Part shown: positions 14,821 through 24,257 of the stretch, piece after piece
How positions within the stretch are numbered: position 1 is the first letter of the stretch
Layout of the letters: every line of letters starts with the position of its first letter
NCBI GenBank assembly: GCA_011050685.1
Contig: DRFF01000190.1
Location: 1-64,000 of the forward strand
DNA: 64,000 bases
Direction of reading: 5' to 3'
Source of the DNA: Aurantimonas coralicida
GTDB taxonomy: Bacteria; Pseudomonadota; Alphaproteobacteria; Rhizobiales; Rhizobiaceae
Notes under the pieces: generated by a model
Told to the model about the DNA's origin: nothing
Seen by the model: the letters and a program-made list of their open reading frames with translations, nothing else
Database searches by the model: none
Position numbers and translations under genes: made by a program

Positions 14821-16548
14821 ATGATCCGCAAACTTCTCGCTACCACCGCACTTGCCACTGTGATCGCCACAGGCGCCTATGCGCAGGATGCCGCGACCCC
14901 GGAGCAGACCAAGGTTCCCGAGGCAGCTGCCACCGCCGACACGTCCGCTACGACGGCCGCGCCTGCCGCTGACGCAAGCGCACAGACCGAACAGACCGCC
15001 AGCGCAGGCGGATATCTGCAGAACCTGTCGGCGGACCAGTACCTCGCGTCCGAGCTCAGCGGTGCCTCGATCTATGCCAGCGAAGCAGAGGATGCCGAGA
15101 CCGTCGGTGAGATCCAGAACTTCCTCGTCGGAAACGATGGTTCCGTCGTCGCAGCGATCGTCGATGCGAATGTCGGCGACCAGTCCAAGACTGTCGCCGT
15201 TCCCTTCGACCAGATCACCTGGACCATGGATAAGGACAATGAGCCGCGCGCGGTTCTCAACCTGAGCGCCGATCAGCTCGCCCAAGCCCCAGCGTTTACC
15301 AAGCCGGACGAGCAGCAGGCGGCGGCTTCGACCGAAGGTGCCGTTGTGGCGCCTGCTGGCGAGGCATCCACTGAGACGGCCGCAGCGACCGGCGACGCGT
15401 CCAAGGCTGAAACCCAGACCGAGGCCAAGATCGCGGCGGAGACCACTCAGCCCGATGCCAACGCCGCAGCGACCCAGACGGCATCGTCGTCGACAAGTGG
15501 TGAATTCCTGACGAGCGTTGGTGCCGATCAGTATCTCTCGGAAAACATCATCGGCGCCGAGGTCTATTCGGGCCCGGGTGAGGACGCTGAGGAAATCGGC
15601 GAAATCAACAACCTCGTCCTGGCATCGTCGGGCAAGATCGAGGCCGGTATCATCGGTGTCGGCGGGTTCCTCGGAATCGGCGAGAAGGACGTCGCGGTGC
15701 CGTTCGATCAGTTCCAGATGGCCAGGGAAGCCGACGACAAAGACGACGTCCGCGTGGCGCTCGCCGCGTCGAAGGAGCAGTTGGAGAAGGCACCGTCTTT
15801 CGAAGACCAGCGTCCGGAGCAGATGGCCGCCACGGAAACCGGCGCAGTTGATGCGACGGCGAAAACCGAGCAGACGGCAAACGTCGAGGCCTCCACCGAG
15901 AAGTCGGCGGAGTACACCGAGAAGCTTGCCGCCGATGCCAAGGCGAACACCAACGAGGCTGCCGACAAGGCCGCGCTGGAGACCAAGCAGGCAGCAGCGG
16001 ACGTCGAGACCAAGACGGACAATGCAGCTCTGGAGACCCAGCAGGCCGCCGACGCGGCAGCCGCAGGCGCTGCGGGCGTTGTCGCTGGCACGGCCGACGC
16101 GACGACCACCGCTTCGACCGGTGGCACCGACCAGCAGCAGCAGATGACTCCGGTCACCGACATGTCGCTGCTCACCGCCGACAATCTGATGGGCACGACG
16201 GTCTACGGCCCGAACGAAGACAAGGTCGGCGAAATCGGCGACATCGCGCTCAGCGAAGACGGCAAGGTCGACGCGATCATCGTCGACGTCGGCGGCTTCC
16301 TCGGCATCGGTGAGAAGGAAGTTGCGGTCGCCATGGACAACCTGCAGTTCATGCAGGACGCCAATGGTTCGCTCTACCTCTACACGCAGTTCTCCGAGGA
16401 TCAGCTGAAGAGCCAGCCGGAGTACAACGCCGACACCTACGCCGCGAGCCGCGACACCATGCGCCTCCGGAGCGGCGAAGTGCCGGCCCAGTCGAGCAAC
16501 ACCGCTCCGGTCCCGGCTGAGGAGCAGCCGACGACGAAGACCAACTGA
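14821..16548 (+). CDS. Exported protein with three PRC-barrel-like domains
   Basis: The 575-residue product begins with a signal peptide (MIRKLLATTALATVIATGAYA). It then has three PRC-barrel-like units, at about 60-160, 225-340 and 445-545. Each has a G-x-x-V/I-Y strand, a V/I-G-E-I turn and VAVPFDQ or VAVAMDN. The second and third share GGFLGIGEK. Long Ala/Thr/Glu/Lys-rich linkers, including helical AADKAALETKQAAADVETK, separate them. A perfect AAGGAGGT lies before the ATG at 14821. The frame is also open upstream but without a ribosome site. Probably periplasmic; ligand unknown. Confidence 0.85.
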   Translation: MIRKLLATTALATVIATGAYAQDAATPEQTKVPEAAATADTSATTAAPAADASAQTEQTASAGGYLQNLSADQYLASELSGASIYASEAEDAETVGEIQNFLVGNDGSVVAAIVDANVGDQSKTVAVPFDQITWTMDKDNEPRAVLNLSADQLAQAPAFTKPDEQQAAASTEGAVVAPAGEASTETAAATGDASKAETQTEAKIAAETTQPDANAAATQTASSSTSGEFLTSVGADQYLSENIIGAEVYSGPGEDAEEIGEINNLVLASSGKIEAGIIGVGGFLGIGEKDVAVPFDQFQMAREADDKDDVRVALAASKEQLEKAPSFEDQRPEQMAATETGAVDATAKTEQTANVEASTEKSAEYTEKLAADAKANTNEAADKAALETKQAAADVETKTDNAALETQQAADAAAAGAAGVVAGTADATTTASTGGTDQQQQMTPVTDMSLLTADNLMGTTVYGPNEDKVGEIGDIALSEDGKVDAIIVDVGGFLGIGEKEVAVAMDNLQFMQDANGSLYLYTQFSEDQLKSQPEYNADTYAASRDTMRLRSGEVPAQSSNTAPVPAEEQPTTKTN

Positions 16549-16578
16549 TCGTCAACGGAACAACCAACAAGCGGAAAG

Positions 16579-16606
16579 GGGCTCGCCGAAAGGCGGGCCC
16601 TTTTTT
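16579..16606 (+). terminator. Rho-independent terminator after the PRC-barrel gene
   Basis: A 9-bp stem (GGGCTCGCC and GGCGGGCCC, one G-T pair) closed by GAAA is followed by six T. It begins about 30 bases after the stop at 16548. Confidence 0.9.
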
Positions 16607-16771
16607 CGTTGCCGGTCCCGCCGGTCGTTCGCCCGATGCCGCGCTTGTGAAGCGGAAACGGCTCGAATTACACTTCGTAACCCATCCTTGCGGGTGTCGT
16701 CGTCCAAACTCCGCTATAATCGCATCCAGGGTCCGACGATCGCGCCGCCCTTCTAGATGACACGGTAGCCA

Positions 16772-18136
16772 ATGGCATTCCTGAAACAGCTGATCGTAAC
16801 GCTCGTGGTGCTGCTGGGGGCGGGGGCAGCCTATTTGAAGGTCGATCCGGCGGCGGGCCGGTGGATCCTGGAATCCGACATCGCCCTCCCCCCGGCGATC
16901 CGATCCGCCATCGTCTGGCTCGCGCCAGAGGCTGCAAATCCCGCGATGGAAGCAAGCGCCGAGCGTCCAGGCGGAGGGCGCGCAGGCGCCGGCCGCGGCA
17001 ACAATGCAACTCCCGTGGTCGCCGGCGCGGTTACGACCGGGGTGACCCGCACACGGATGCGGGCGATCGGCACCGGCGATGCCGCGCGTTCGATCGTGGT
17101 CTATCCGGACAATACCACCGGCATCGTGGCGGAGATCGGCATCGGTTCCGGCGAGAAGGTCGAGGAAGGCGACATTCTCGTGCGTCTTGAGAAGGCGAGC
17201 GAGGAAATTGCGGTGGAGCGTGCCAGAATCGCCCTCGATGCCGCGGAAGACAAGGTTACTCGCTTCGAACGGCTGCGGAAATCGAACACCCTCAGCGCGG
17301 TCGAGGTCGATACCATCATCCGCGAGCGCGAGACCGCTAGGCTGGATCTGCGAACCGCCGAAATCGCACTGGGCAAACGCGACATTCGCGCTCCGATTGG
17401 AGGCCGCGTCGGCATCGTCTCGGTCGACAAGGGAGATCTCGTCGGCAGTCAGACGGTCATTGCCACCGTCGACGGCCGCGAGCAATTGAAGGTCATCTTC
17501 TATACGCCGGAAAGCTTCGTGAAGGAACTGACAGTCGGCGCGCCGGTGCAGGCTGTCTCGACCGCCCGTCCGGACAAGACCTATCAAGGCCACATCAGCG
17601 CGATCGACAGCCGTCTGGATGAAAGCAGCCGCACCTTGCGCACCGAAGCGATGATCGACAATGCCGACGACGCGCTGCGTCCGGGCATGTCGTTCACCGT
17701 GACCTTGTCGCTGGAGGGCGAAACCTTCCTCTCCCTTGATCCGATTGCTGTGGTTTGGGAGCGCACCGGACCGATCGTTTGGAAAATCGTCGATGGCAAA
17801 GCGCACAAAGCGGCGGTTCAGATCGTCGAGCGCAACAGCGACAGGGTTCTGGTCACATCCGACGCTCTCAAGACGGGCGATCTCGTCGTGATCGAAGGGC
17901 TGCAGTCTGTCCGCTCGGACGGTGCCGTAACGATCCAGACGACCGACGGGCCGAAGCCAAGCGGAGCGCCGGCCTCGCCCCGGTCGGCGCCACCGACTCC
18001 ATCGGCCGACAATGCGCCAGCGACGACCGGACGCCGGAGTTTCCTCGCGCCTGAGGCCGTCGGGAGCGCCGCGGCAGCCGCCTTGCCGGTGGCCCCCACT
18101 CTTCCCGCGACCAGCGCCGAGGACCCGGCCCGATGA
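16772..18136 (+). CDS. RND efflux periplasmic adaptor (membrane fusion protein)
   Basis: The 454-residue product has an N-terminal membrane anchor, FLKQLIVTLVVLLGAGAAYL, and no lipobox. The core is HlyD/AcrA-like. A lipoyl half-motif GIVAEIGIGSGEKVEEGDILVRLE leads into a helical hairpin (about 145-200), and the second half-motif is IRAPIGGRVGIVSVDKGDLV. Beta-barrel and membrane-proximal parts follow. The tail after about 395 is Pro/Ala-rich and probably unstructured. It overlaps the RND pump gene by four bases (ATGA), so the two form an operon. No outer-membrane channel gene is adjacent. Confidence 0.9.
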   Translation: MAFLKQLIVTLVVLLGAGAAYLKVDPAAGRWILESDIALPPAIRSAIVWLAPEAANPAMEASAERPGGGRAGAGRGNNATPVVAGAVTTGVTRTRMRAIGTGDAARSIVVYPDNTTGIVAEIGIGSGEKVEEGDILVRLEKASEEIAVERARIALDAAEDKVTRFERLRKSNTLSAVEVDTIIRERETARLDLRTAEIALGKRDIRAPIGGRVGIVSVDKGDLVGSQTVIATVDGREQLKVIFYTPESFVKELTVGAPVQAVSTARPDKTYQGHISAIDSRLDESSRTLRTEAMIDNADDALRPGMSFTVTLSLEGETFLSLDPIAVVWERTGPIVWKIVDGKAHKAAVQIVERNSDRVLVTSDALKTGDLVVIEGLQSVRSDGAVTIQTTDGPKPSGAPASPRSAPPTPSADNAPATTGRRSFLAPEAVGSAAAAALPVAPTLPATSAEDPAR

Positions 18137-21100
18137 GCCTTCCGTCCAAGCCCGACGGTTTGACCGCGCTCGCCGGCCTCTTCGTTCGCCGGCCGGTTCT
18201 GACCATCGTGCTCAACCTTTTGATCGTCGTCGCCGGACTCGCGGCTTTCAATGCGGTCGAAGTGCGCGAACTGCCCAATGTCGACCGCCCGGTGATCAGC
18301 GTCAGCATCGACTTCGACGGTGCCTCGCCGGAAACGGTCGACCGGCAGATCACCAGCGAAATCGAGAGCGCCGTCGCCCGCGTGTCCGGTATCGCCTCGA
18401 TCTCCTCGCGCTCGCGCTTCGGCGACAGCCGGGTGACCATCGAATTTACCGAATCGACCGATCTCAACGTCGCGGCCAGTGACGTGCGCGACGCGGTCGG
18501 CCGTGTCGCGAACGCCCTGCCGGATGGCGCCGGCGAACCGCGGATCGTCAAGGCCGACGCCGATGCCGAGGCGATCATGCGACTTGCGGTGACGGCTCCC
18601 GCCATGGCCATCGAGGATCTGTCGACACTGGTCGAGGACCGCATCGCCGATCAACTGGCGGCCGTCGAGGGCGTTGCCGATTTGCAGATCTACGGCGAGC
18701 GCGAGAAGCTGATCTATGTCGACATCGATCCCGACAGATTGGCGACAAGGGGGCTGACGCTCGGCGACGTCGCCGACGCGCTGCGAAATGCCGCGCTTGA
18801 CGTGCCGGCCGGATCGTTGGCCTCCCCGACCCAGAATCTCATCGTGCGCGCCGACGCCAACGTGACATCGCCGGAGGCGTTCGAGGCCATCTTCCTCGAC
18901 GCCCGCACGCGGCTCGCCGACGTCGCCAGCGTACGTTTCGGGCCGGACGACGCAGCCTCCCAGCTCCGGGTGAGCGGCCAGGCCGGCGTCGGGCTCGGTG
19001 TCGTGCGCCAGGCCGGATCGAGCACGCTCGATATCTCCTCCGGAATCCACGCCGAAGTCGCCAATCTCAATCGCACGCTTCCCGATGGCGTCACGGTTCG
19101 CGTGACCAGCGACGACGCGACCTTCATCAACGGGGCGATCCACGAGGTGGCTGTCGCGCTGGGGTTGGCCGTAGCCATCGTCGTCTTGGTGATTTTCCTG
19201 TTTCTCCTAAATGTCCGCGCGACCATCATTCCGGCGGTGACGATCCCGATCGCCTTGATCGGCGTGATCGCCTTCATCCATCTCGTCGGCTTTTCGATCA
19301 ACATCCTGACGCTTCTGGCGCTGGTATTGGCGACGGGCATGGTCGTCGACGACGCGATCATCGTCCTGGAGAACATCGTGCGGCGCCGCGACATGGGTGC
19401 CCGGCCCCACGCCGCGGCGGTCATCGGCACCCGCGAGGTGTTCTTCGCCGTGATCTCGACGACGGCGACGCTGGCCGCCGTTTTCGTGCCGATCTCGTTC
19501 CTGCCGGGGACGGCCGGCGGCCTGTTTCGCGAGTTCGGCTTCGTCCTCGCCATCGCGGTGGTCATTTCGTCCTTCATCGCCTTGACGCTCTGCCCAATGC
19601 TCGCGGCGCATTTCCTCAAGGCCCGCGAGGACGAGCGGAGACCGGGTTGGTTCCAGCGGACAATGCGTTGGCTCGGCACACGTCTCGCCGGACTCTACGC
19701 CGTCACCCTGCGCGCCTGCCTCGCGCTTCCTCTCCTCGTCGTCGTCGTCGCCGGCCTGTTCTCCTTCGCGGCCTACCTCACCTTTCTCCAGATGCCCCAG
19801 GAACTGACGCCGAGCGAGGATCGCGCCCTTGTCCTGATGAGCGTCAGCGCGCCGCAAGGAGCCAGCCTCGACTACACCAATTCCCAGCTGCGCCGGATCG
19901 AGGACATCGTTCTTCCCTATGTGGAAGCCGGCGAAGCCCGGAATGTCTTCGCCATCTCGGGACGCGGCTCAGCGAACTCCGCATTCCTGGTCGTCACCTT
20001 GGCCGACTGGGCGGAACGCGAACGCTCGCAGCAGGCGATCGTCGCCGAGATCAATGGCAAGCTGCGCCAGGTGGCGGGCGTGCGCGCCTTTGCGATCCAG
20101 CCGAATTCGCTCGGCATCCGCGGCGGCGGCCGCGGCCTGCAATTCGCCATCGCCGGACAGAATTACGAAGAGCTGGCAACGAGCGCCGACAGGCTGAAGG
20201 AGGCCATGCAGGCCGACGGTCGCTGGGGCAGCATACGGCTCTCCGAAGACGCTACCCAGCCGCAGCTCTCGGTGCTGATCGACCGAGCCCGAGCCTCCGA
20301 TCTCGGCATCGACATCGACGGCCTCGCCACGGCCATGCAGGCGCTCCTCGACGGCCGCGAAATCGGCCGGACCTACATCGAGGACAAACAGGTGTCGATC
20401 AAGCTGATTTCGACCAGCCAACCGGTCAACGACCCGGGCGATCTCGCCAACATCTTCCTGAAGGCTCAGGATGGCCGCATCGTGCCGATGTCGACGGTGG
20501 CCAGCATCGAGGAAAAGCCGATCGCGCCGGCGCTCACCCGCGAGGCTCGCTCACGCGCGGTCTCGCTCGCCGCACAATTGCCGGACGGCATGGCGATCCA
20601 GGACGGCTGGGTCTCGCTGCAGGCTTTCGCCGCCGATATTCTGCCGGCCGACCAGCGGCTGATTCCGCTGGCCGAAGCCGCGGCGCTCGGAGAGGCCAAC
20701 AGCGGGCTTGCGATGGTGTTCGGCTTTGCCATCGTCATTATCCTCCTGGTCCTCGCCGCCCAGTTCGAGAGCTTCGTTTCGGCCTTCATCATCCTCGCGA
20801 CGGTGCCGCTCGGTGTCGCCTGCGCGATCTTCGCGCTGAATTTCTTCGGGACCAGCCTTAATCTTTACAGCCAGATCGGCCTCGTCCTCTTGGTCGGCAT
20901 CATGGCCAAGAACGGCATCCTCATCGTCGAATTCGCCAATCAGTTACGAGAGGAAGGGATGGGATTGCGTGAGGCGGCGGAGCAGGCCGCGTTGATCCGG
21001 CTGCGTCCGGTGATCATGACCATGATCGCCACCGTTGTCGGCGGCGTGCCGCTGCTGCTGGCCTCCGGTGCTGGCGCCGAGGCGCGCGCGGCGCTCGGAA

Positions 21101-21264
21101 CGGTGATCGTCGGAGGCCTCGGCCTCGCAACCTTCTCGACGCTCTACGTCACGCCCGTCGCCTATCTGATCCTCGGCCGCTTCTCGACGCCGAACGCCGA
21201 GAAAGCGGCGCGTCTGCAACGCGATATCGCGGCAGCGGAGGCTCGCGGAGCGCCGGCGGAGTGA
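18133..21264 (+). CDS. RND family multidrug efflux transporter (AcrB type)
   Basis: The 1043-residue inner-membrane proton antiporter has the normal length and two-fold repeat of AcrB-type pumps. The first helix lies near 20-38. The proton-relay pair DD is in LATGMVVDDAIIVLENIV (near 410), and the second-half motif is GLVLLVGIMAKNGILIVEFAN. The periplasmic porter region has the expected NVDRPVISVSIDFDGASPETVDRQI start. It exports drugs or other amphipathic compounds with the adaptor encoded just upstream and an unlinked TolC-like channel. The substrate cannot be read from the sequence. Confidence 0.93.
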   Translation: MSLPSKPDGLTALAGLFVRRPVLTIVLNLLIVVAGLAAFNAVEVRELPNVDRPVISVSIDFDGASPETVDRQITSEIESAVARVSGIASISSRSRFGDSRVTIEFTESTDLNVAASDVRDAVGRVANALPDGAGEPRIVKADADAEAIMRLAVTAPAMAIEDLSTLVEDRIADQLAAVEGVADLQIYGEREKLIYVDIDPDRLATRGLTLGDVADALRNAALDVPAGSLASPTQNLIVRADANVTSPEAFEAIFLDARTRLADVASVRFGPDDAASQLRVSGQAGVGLGVVRQAGSSTLDISSGIHAEVANLNRTLPDGVTVRVTSDDATFINGAIHEVAVALGLAVAIVVLVIFLFLLNVRATIIPAVTIPIALIGVIAFIHLVGFSINILTLLALVLATGMVVDDAIIVLENIVRRRDMGARPHAAAVIGTREVFFAVISTTATLAAVFVPISFLPGTAGGLFREFGFVLAIAVVISSFIALTLCPMLAAHFLKAREDERRPGWFQRTMRWLGTRLAGLYAVTLRACLALPLLVVVVAGLFSFAAYLTFLQMPQELTPSEDRALVLMSVSAPQGASLDYTNSQLRRIEDIVLPYVEAGEARNVFAISGRGSANSAFLVVTLADWAERERSQQAIVAEINGKLRQVAGVRAFAIQPNSLGIRGGGRGLQFAIAGQNYEELATSADRLKEAMQADGRWGSIRLSEDATQPQLSVLIDRARASDLGIDIDGLATAMQALLDGREIGRTYIEDKQVSIKLISTSQPVNDPGDLANIFLKAQDGRIVPMSTVASIEEKPIAPALTREARSRAVSLAAQLPDGMAIQDGWVSLQAFAADILPADQRLIPLAEAAALGEANSGLAMVFGFAIVIILLVLAAQFESFVSAFIILATVPLGVACAIFALNFFGTSLNLYSQIGLVLLVGIMAKNGILIVEFANQLREEGMGLREAAEQAALIRLRPVIMTMIATVVGGVPLLLASGAGAEARAALGTVIVGGLGLATFSTLYVTPVAYLILGRFSTPNAEKAARLQRDIAAAEARGAPAE

Positions 21265-21332
21265 GGAAGGAACGGGCGACCACCCGCAACGAAGCTCACT
21301 TGGAGCGTTGACCTTGATGGTGGAGGATCAAA

Positions 21333-23363
21333 TCACGTCCGGGCGACCGCGGCCGCGAATTTCGGGTCAGCAGAGGTTTTAAACGACGCGGCTTCGACAG
21401 CTCCGGGCTTGCCGATGAGATAGCCTTGGGCGGCATCGCAACCCAAGGATTCCAGCAAGCGTAGTTGTTCGACCGTTTCGACGCCCTCTCCCAATGTCGC
21501 GATCCCGATATCCCGGCCGAGTTGCGTCACCGCCCGAAGAACCGCCATGGAATTTTTGTCCGTCGCCGCGGTCGCCACGAAACTTCGATCGATCTTGATC
21601 CGGTCGAGCGGCAAGTCACGCAGATGCGCGAGCGACGAAAAGCCGGTACCGAAGTCGTCCATCGCCACCGTGATACCCAGTGCCCGAAACGCCTCCAACG
21701 TCTGGGCGACACGCGCGCCCTGAGCGACGATCGCCGTTTCCGTCAGCTCGATCTCCAGACGATGAGCGGGCACGCCGCTGGTAGCCAGAGCCTGCGTGAC
21801 ATGCGAGAACAGCAGTGGCGAACGAAACTGCACTGGGGAAACGTTGATCGCGACATACTTGTCGTTGTCCCATTTCGCAGCCTCCCGGCAGGCTTCCGCG
21901 AGCACCCAACCGCCGATCGCCACAATACATCCGATCTCCTCCGCCAGTGGGATGAAATCAGCGGGCGGCACAAGACCGCGTGTGGGATGATGCCATCGAA
22001 TCAGCGCTTCGTACCCAATCGTCTGCCCGCTCGCGAGAGCGCGGATCGGCTGATAGACCAGACGGAACTCCTGGTTTTCCAATGCGGATTTCAGATCGGT
22101 TTCAAGTTGATGGCGAGCCGCGACTTTCTCGAGCATGCCCTCCTCGTAGAAAAACACACGGTCGCGGCCCGTACGCTTGGCCTCGTTAAGCGCGATGTCG
22201 GCCTGTTGCATGAGGCCTTCAGCGGTTACGGCCAGCTCGGCGCGACAAATGCCGATATTGCAACCCGTGACAATGACATGGCCTAAAATCTCGAACGGAT
22301 CACTGATCGCCAGAAGGATCTCGTAGGCGATGCCGACGGCATCCTCGTCAGTGCCTGAAAGGATGATTGCCAGTTCGTCCGCCCCTATGCGGGCGACAAA
22401 ACCGTCGGCACCAACGATCTGCTTGAGGCGAGCGGCCACCTCTACAAGAAGGATATCGCCAATAGCATGGCCATACGTATCGTTTACGGCCTTGAACTGA
22501 GCGAGGTCGACGAGCAGATACCCGAAATGCTCACCCGACAGGAAGCCAGCGTCGATCCGCTCCCGCAGCGCCCGACGATTGGCCAATCCCGTCAGCGGAT
22601 CGTGAGATGCCATCCGTTGCAACTGCTCATTCGACACCGCGCGCGTGCGATCGTCGATGAGATAGCTGGATATGCCCGTGCCGAGAATGATCATGGCACC
22701 GATCAGAATCGACAATGCCATGGCAGCGAAGACACCGCTGTCCACGCCGGCGCCGGCTCCCGCTATCGGTGAGACTTGGAATGCAGCCATGCCGGTAAAG
22801 TGGAGGAGGACGATCGCGGCCCCCAGCAATGCCGTCGTGATGTGCCGCTTCACGCCGCATGCCCAGCGGTGCGAGGCAGCGATAGACGCTATGGACAGGC
22901 CGACCGCCAGCGCGATCGAAACCGCGACATAGGCCTGATTCCACGACACCAGGCCTTCAACGCGATACGCCAGCATGCCGACATAGTGCATCGCGGCGAT
23001 GGCGAGGCCGATGACACCGCCGCCGATAATCGTTCCCGACCGATTTTTCCATTTCGCGCAAATTGCAAAGCCGATTCCGGAGCCGACGACGGCGATCAGG
23101 ATGGATACCAGCGTGAGCACGGGATCGAAGGATACCTGCGCGGAAGGACGATAACCCAGCATGGCGATGAAATGGGTTGCCCAAATCGCTGAACCGGCAC
23201 TGACGGCCGTGAGGAAGTTCCACCCATGCCGGCGCAGGCCCTCATTCTGCAGGGCGCGCCGAAACAAGCTGATCGTCACCGCGGCGCCGACGACGCACAT
23301 CAATGCCGCAAGCAGCACAAACGGAATATTGTGGTCGCTGATCAGATGGAAAACGATGCGCAT
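21333..23363 (-). CDS. MHYT-GGDEF-EAL membrane protein, probable c-di-GMP phosphodiesterase
   Basis: The 676-residue product has an N-terminal seven-helix MHYT sensor (repeats WATHFIAMLGY, AAMHYVGMLAY and LLHFTGMAAF). A GGDEF domain (about 255-415) and an EAL domain (about 430-665) follow. The cyclase signature is degenerate, IGADELAII instead of GGDEF, so synthesis of c-di-GMP is doubtful. The EAL domain has YEALIRWHHP, ELTETAI, DDFGTGFSSL and KIDRSF, as in active phosphodiesterases. The ATG at 23363 is used; a GTG just before it is also open. Monocistronic. Confidence 0.9.
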   Translation of the reverse strand: MRIVFHLISDHNIPFVLLAALMCVVGAAVTISLFRRALQNEGLRRHGWNFLTAVSAGSAIWATHFIAMLGYRPSAQVSFDPVLTLVSILIAVVGSGIGFAICAKWKNRSGTIIGGGVIGLAIAAMHYVGMLAYRVEGLVSWNQAYVAVSIALAVGLSIASIAASHRWACGVKRHITTALLGAAIVLLHFTGMAAFQVSPIAGAGAGVDSGVFAAMALSILIGAMIILGTGISSYLIDDRTRAVSNEQLQRMASHDPLTGLANRRALRERIDAGFLSGEHFGYLLVDLAQFKAVNDTYGHAIGDILLVEVAARLKQIVGADGFVARIGADELAIILSGTDEDAVGIAYEILLAISDPFEILGHVIVTGCNIGICRAELAVTAEGLMQQADIALNEAKRTGRDRVFFYEEGMLEKVAARHQLETDLKSALENQEFRLVYQPIRALASGQTIGYEALIRWHHPTRGLVPPADFIPLAEEIGCIVAIGGWVLAEACREAAKWDNDKYVAINVSPVQFRSPLLFSHVTQALATSGVPAHRLEIELTETAIVAQGARVAQTLEAFRALGITVAMDDFGTGFSSLAHLRDLPLDRIKIDRSFVATAATDKNSMAVLRAVTQLGRDIGIATLGEGVETVEQLRLLESLGCDAAQGYLIGKPGAVEAASFKTSADPKFAAAVART

Positions 23364-23516
23364 CACGGTGCCGATCTTGTTGAACCTTCCGGCATAACCT
23401 CCGAAAATTAAAGAACTGTCCTCTTACTATGAGGAATTTTCTCGGCGTGACGGCGCGAAATTCAATGAGCGCGATCGTCTCGGATGCTGGATGATATTCA
23501 GGTCAGGTCTGGCCGT

Positions 23517-24089
23517 TCAGCCGCACCATTTGTTGCCGCTGTTCGGCCATCGCTGCGCCAGACCTTCTGCCATCAGCACCTCGCCCGCATCGCGGCCGTT
23601 GGCGAGGGTCACTGACACCAGCCGCCGGCCGTAGCGATCCAGTCCACCGCCCTGCAAGGAATATCCGCCGGACATCAGCGATTGGAGCCGCCGCGTCGCC
23701 CGATCGCCCATGCTTTTTTCGGCCGCACAGCCGGGCTTCGAGACCTCCGGCGCGTCGATGCTCGTCATCCGCCATTTCGTGCCAGCCTCCCAGCCCGTGT
23801 CGCCATCGACGACACAGGTCACGCGGACCGAACCAGAGCAAAGCGGAATATGATGTGCGGCAGAGCGCGGCCCGGTCGATTGCGACTGTGTGGGAAGCAA
23901 GCGGTCGAGATGGTCGAGCCATCCCTGCTCCCTGGCAACACCGACACCCACCATGACCGCGAAAACCGTGGCAACCGATACGGCATCCCGGATCATGCGA
24001 TACGGCAACCACGTACGCCGTTTCCGCCGGAACCGGTTGGGCTGGCGAGCGAAACGTTTGCGCGGCGATGACGAGGTCCAGGAACTCAT
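23517..24089 (-). CDS. Thermonuclease-family (SNase-like) membrane-anchored protein
   Basis: The 190-residue product has a very basic N-terminus and one membrane anchor or uncleaved signal (SVATVFAVMVGVGVA, about 37-51). The SNase fold follows, with VTCVVDGDTGW, IDAPEVSKPGC and DRYGRRLVSV; these contain the usual acidic and arginine catalytic positions. It ends WPNSGNKWCG, with a conserved cysteine. It is probably a periplasmic nuclease or nuclease-like protein. Standalone gene, 153 bases from the MHYT gene start and divergent from the ABC-F gene. Confidence 0.82.
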   Translation of the reverse strand: MSSWTSSSPRKRFARQPNRFRRKRRTWLPYRMIRDAVSVATVFAVMVGVGVAREQGWLDHLDRLLPTQSQSTGPRSAAHHIPLCSGSVRVTCVVDGDTGWEAGTKWRMTSIDAPEVSKPGCAAEKSMGDRATRRLQSLMSGGYSLQGGGLDRYGRRLVSVTLANGRDAGEVLMAEGLAQRWPNSGNKWCG

Positions 24090-24257
24090 CCCTTGAGACT
24101 AGCCCTCGCCCGTAAACGAAAATTTACCGTGATCGTGAATCTTTCAAACAACTTATACTGAAGTGTTGCATCAGTCTTGGAACGCCGTGCCAAGGGGAGC
24201 AGCGATCCCGGCCGCGCCGCTCTTCCCCCTTCCCGCCATCCCGGCTAGAACGCCGCC

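Noticed and set aside
16688-16720. TATAAT at 16715 with TTGCGG upstream as a sigma-70 promoter for the efflux operon
   Set aside because: The spacing between the two elements is 21 bases, too long for a normal promoter; a lone TATAAT is not enough.
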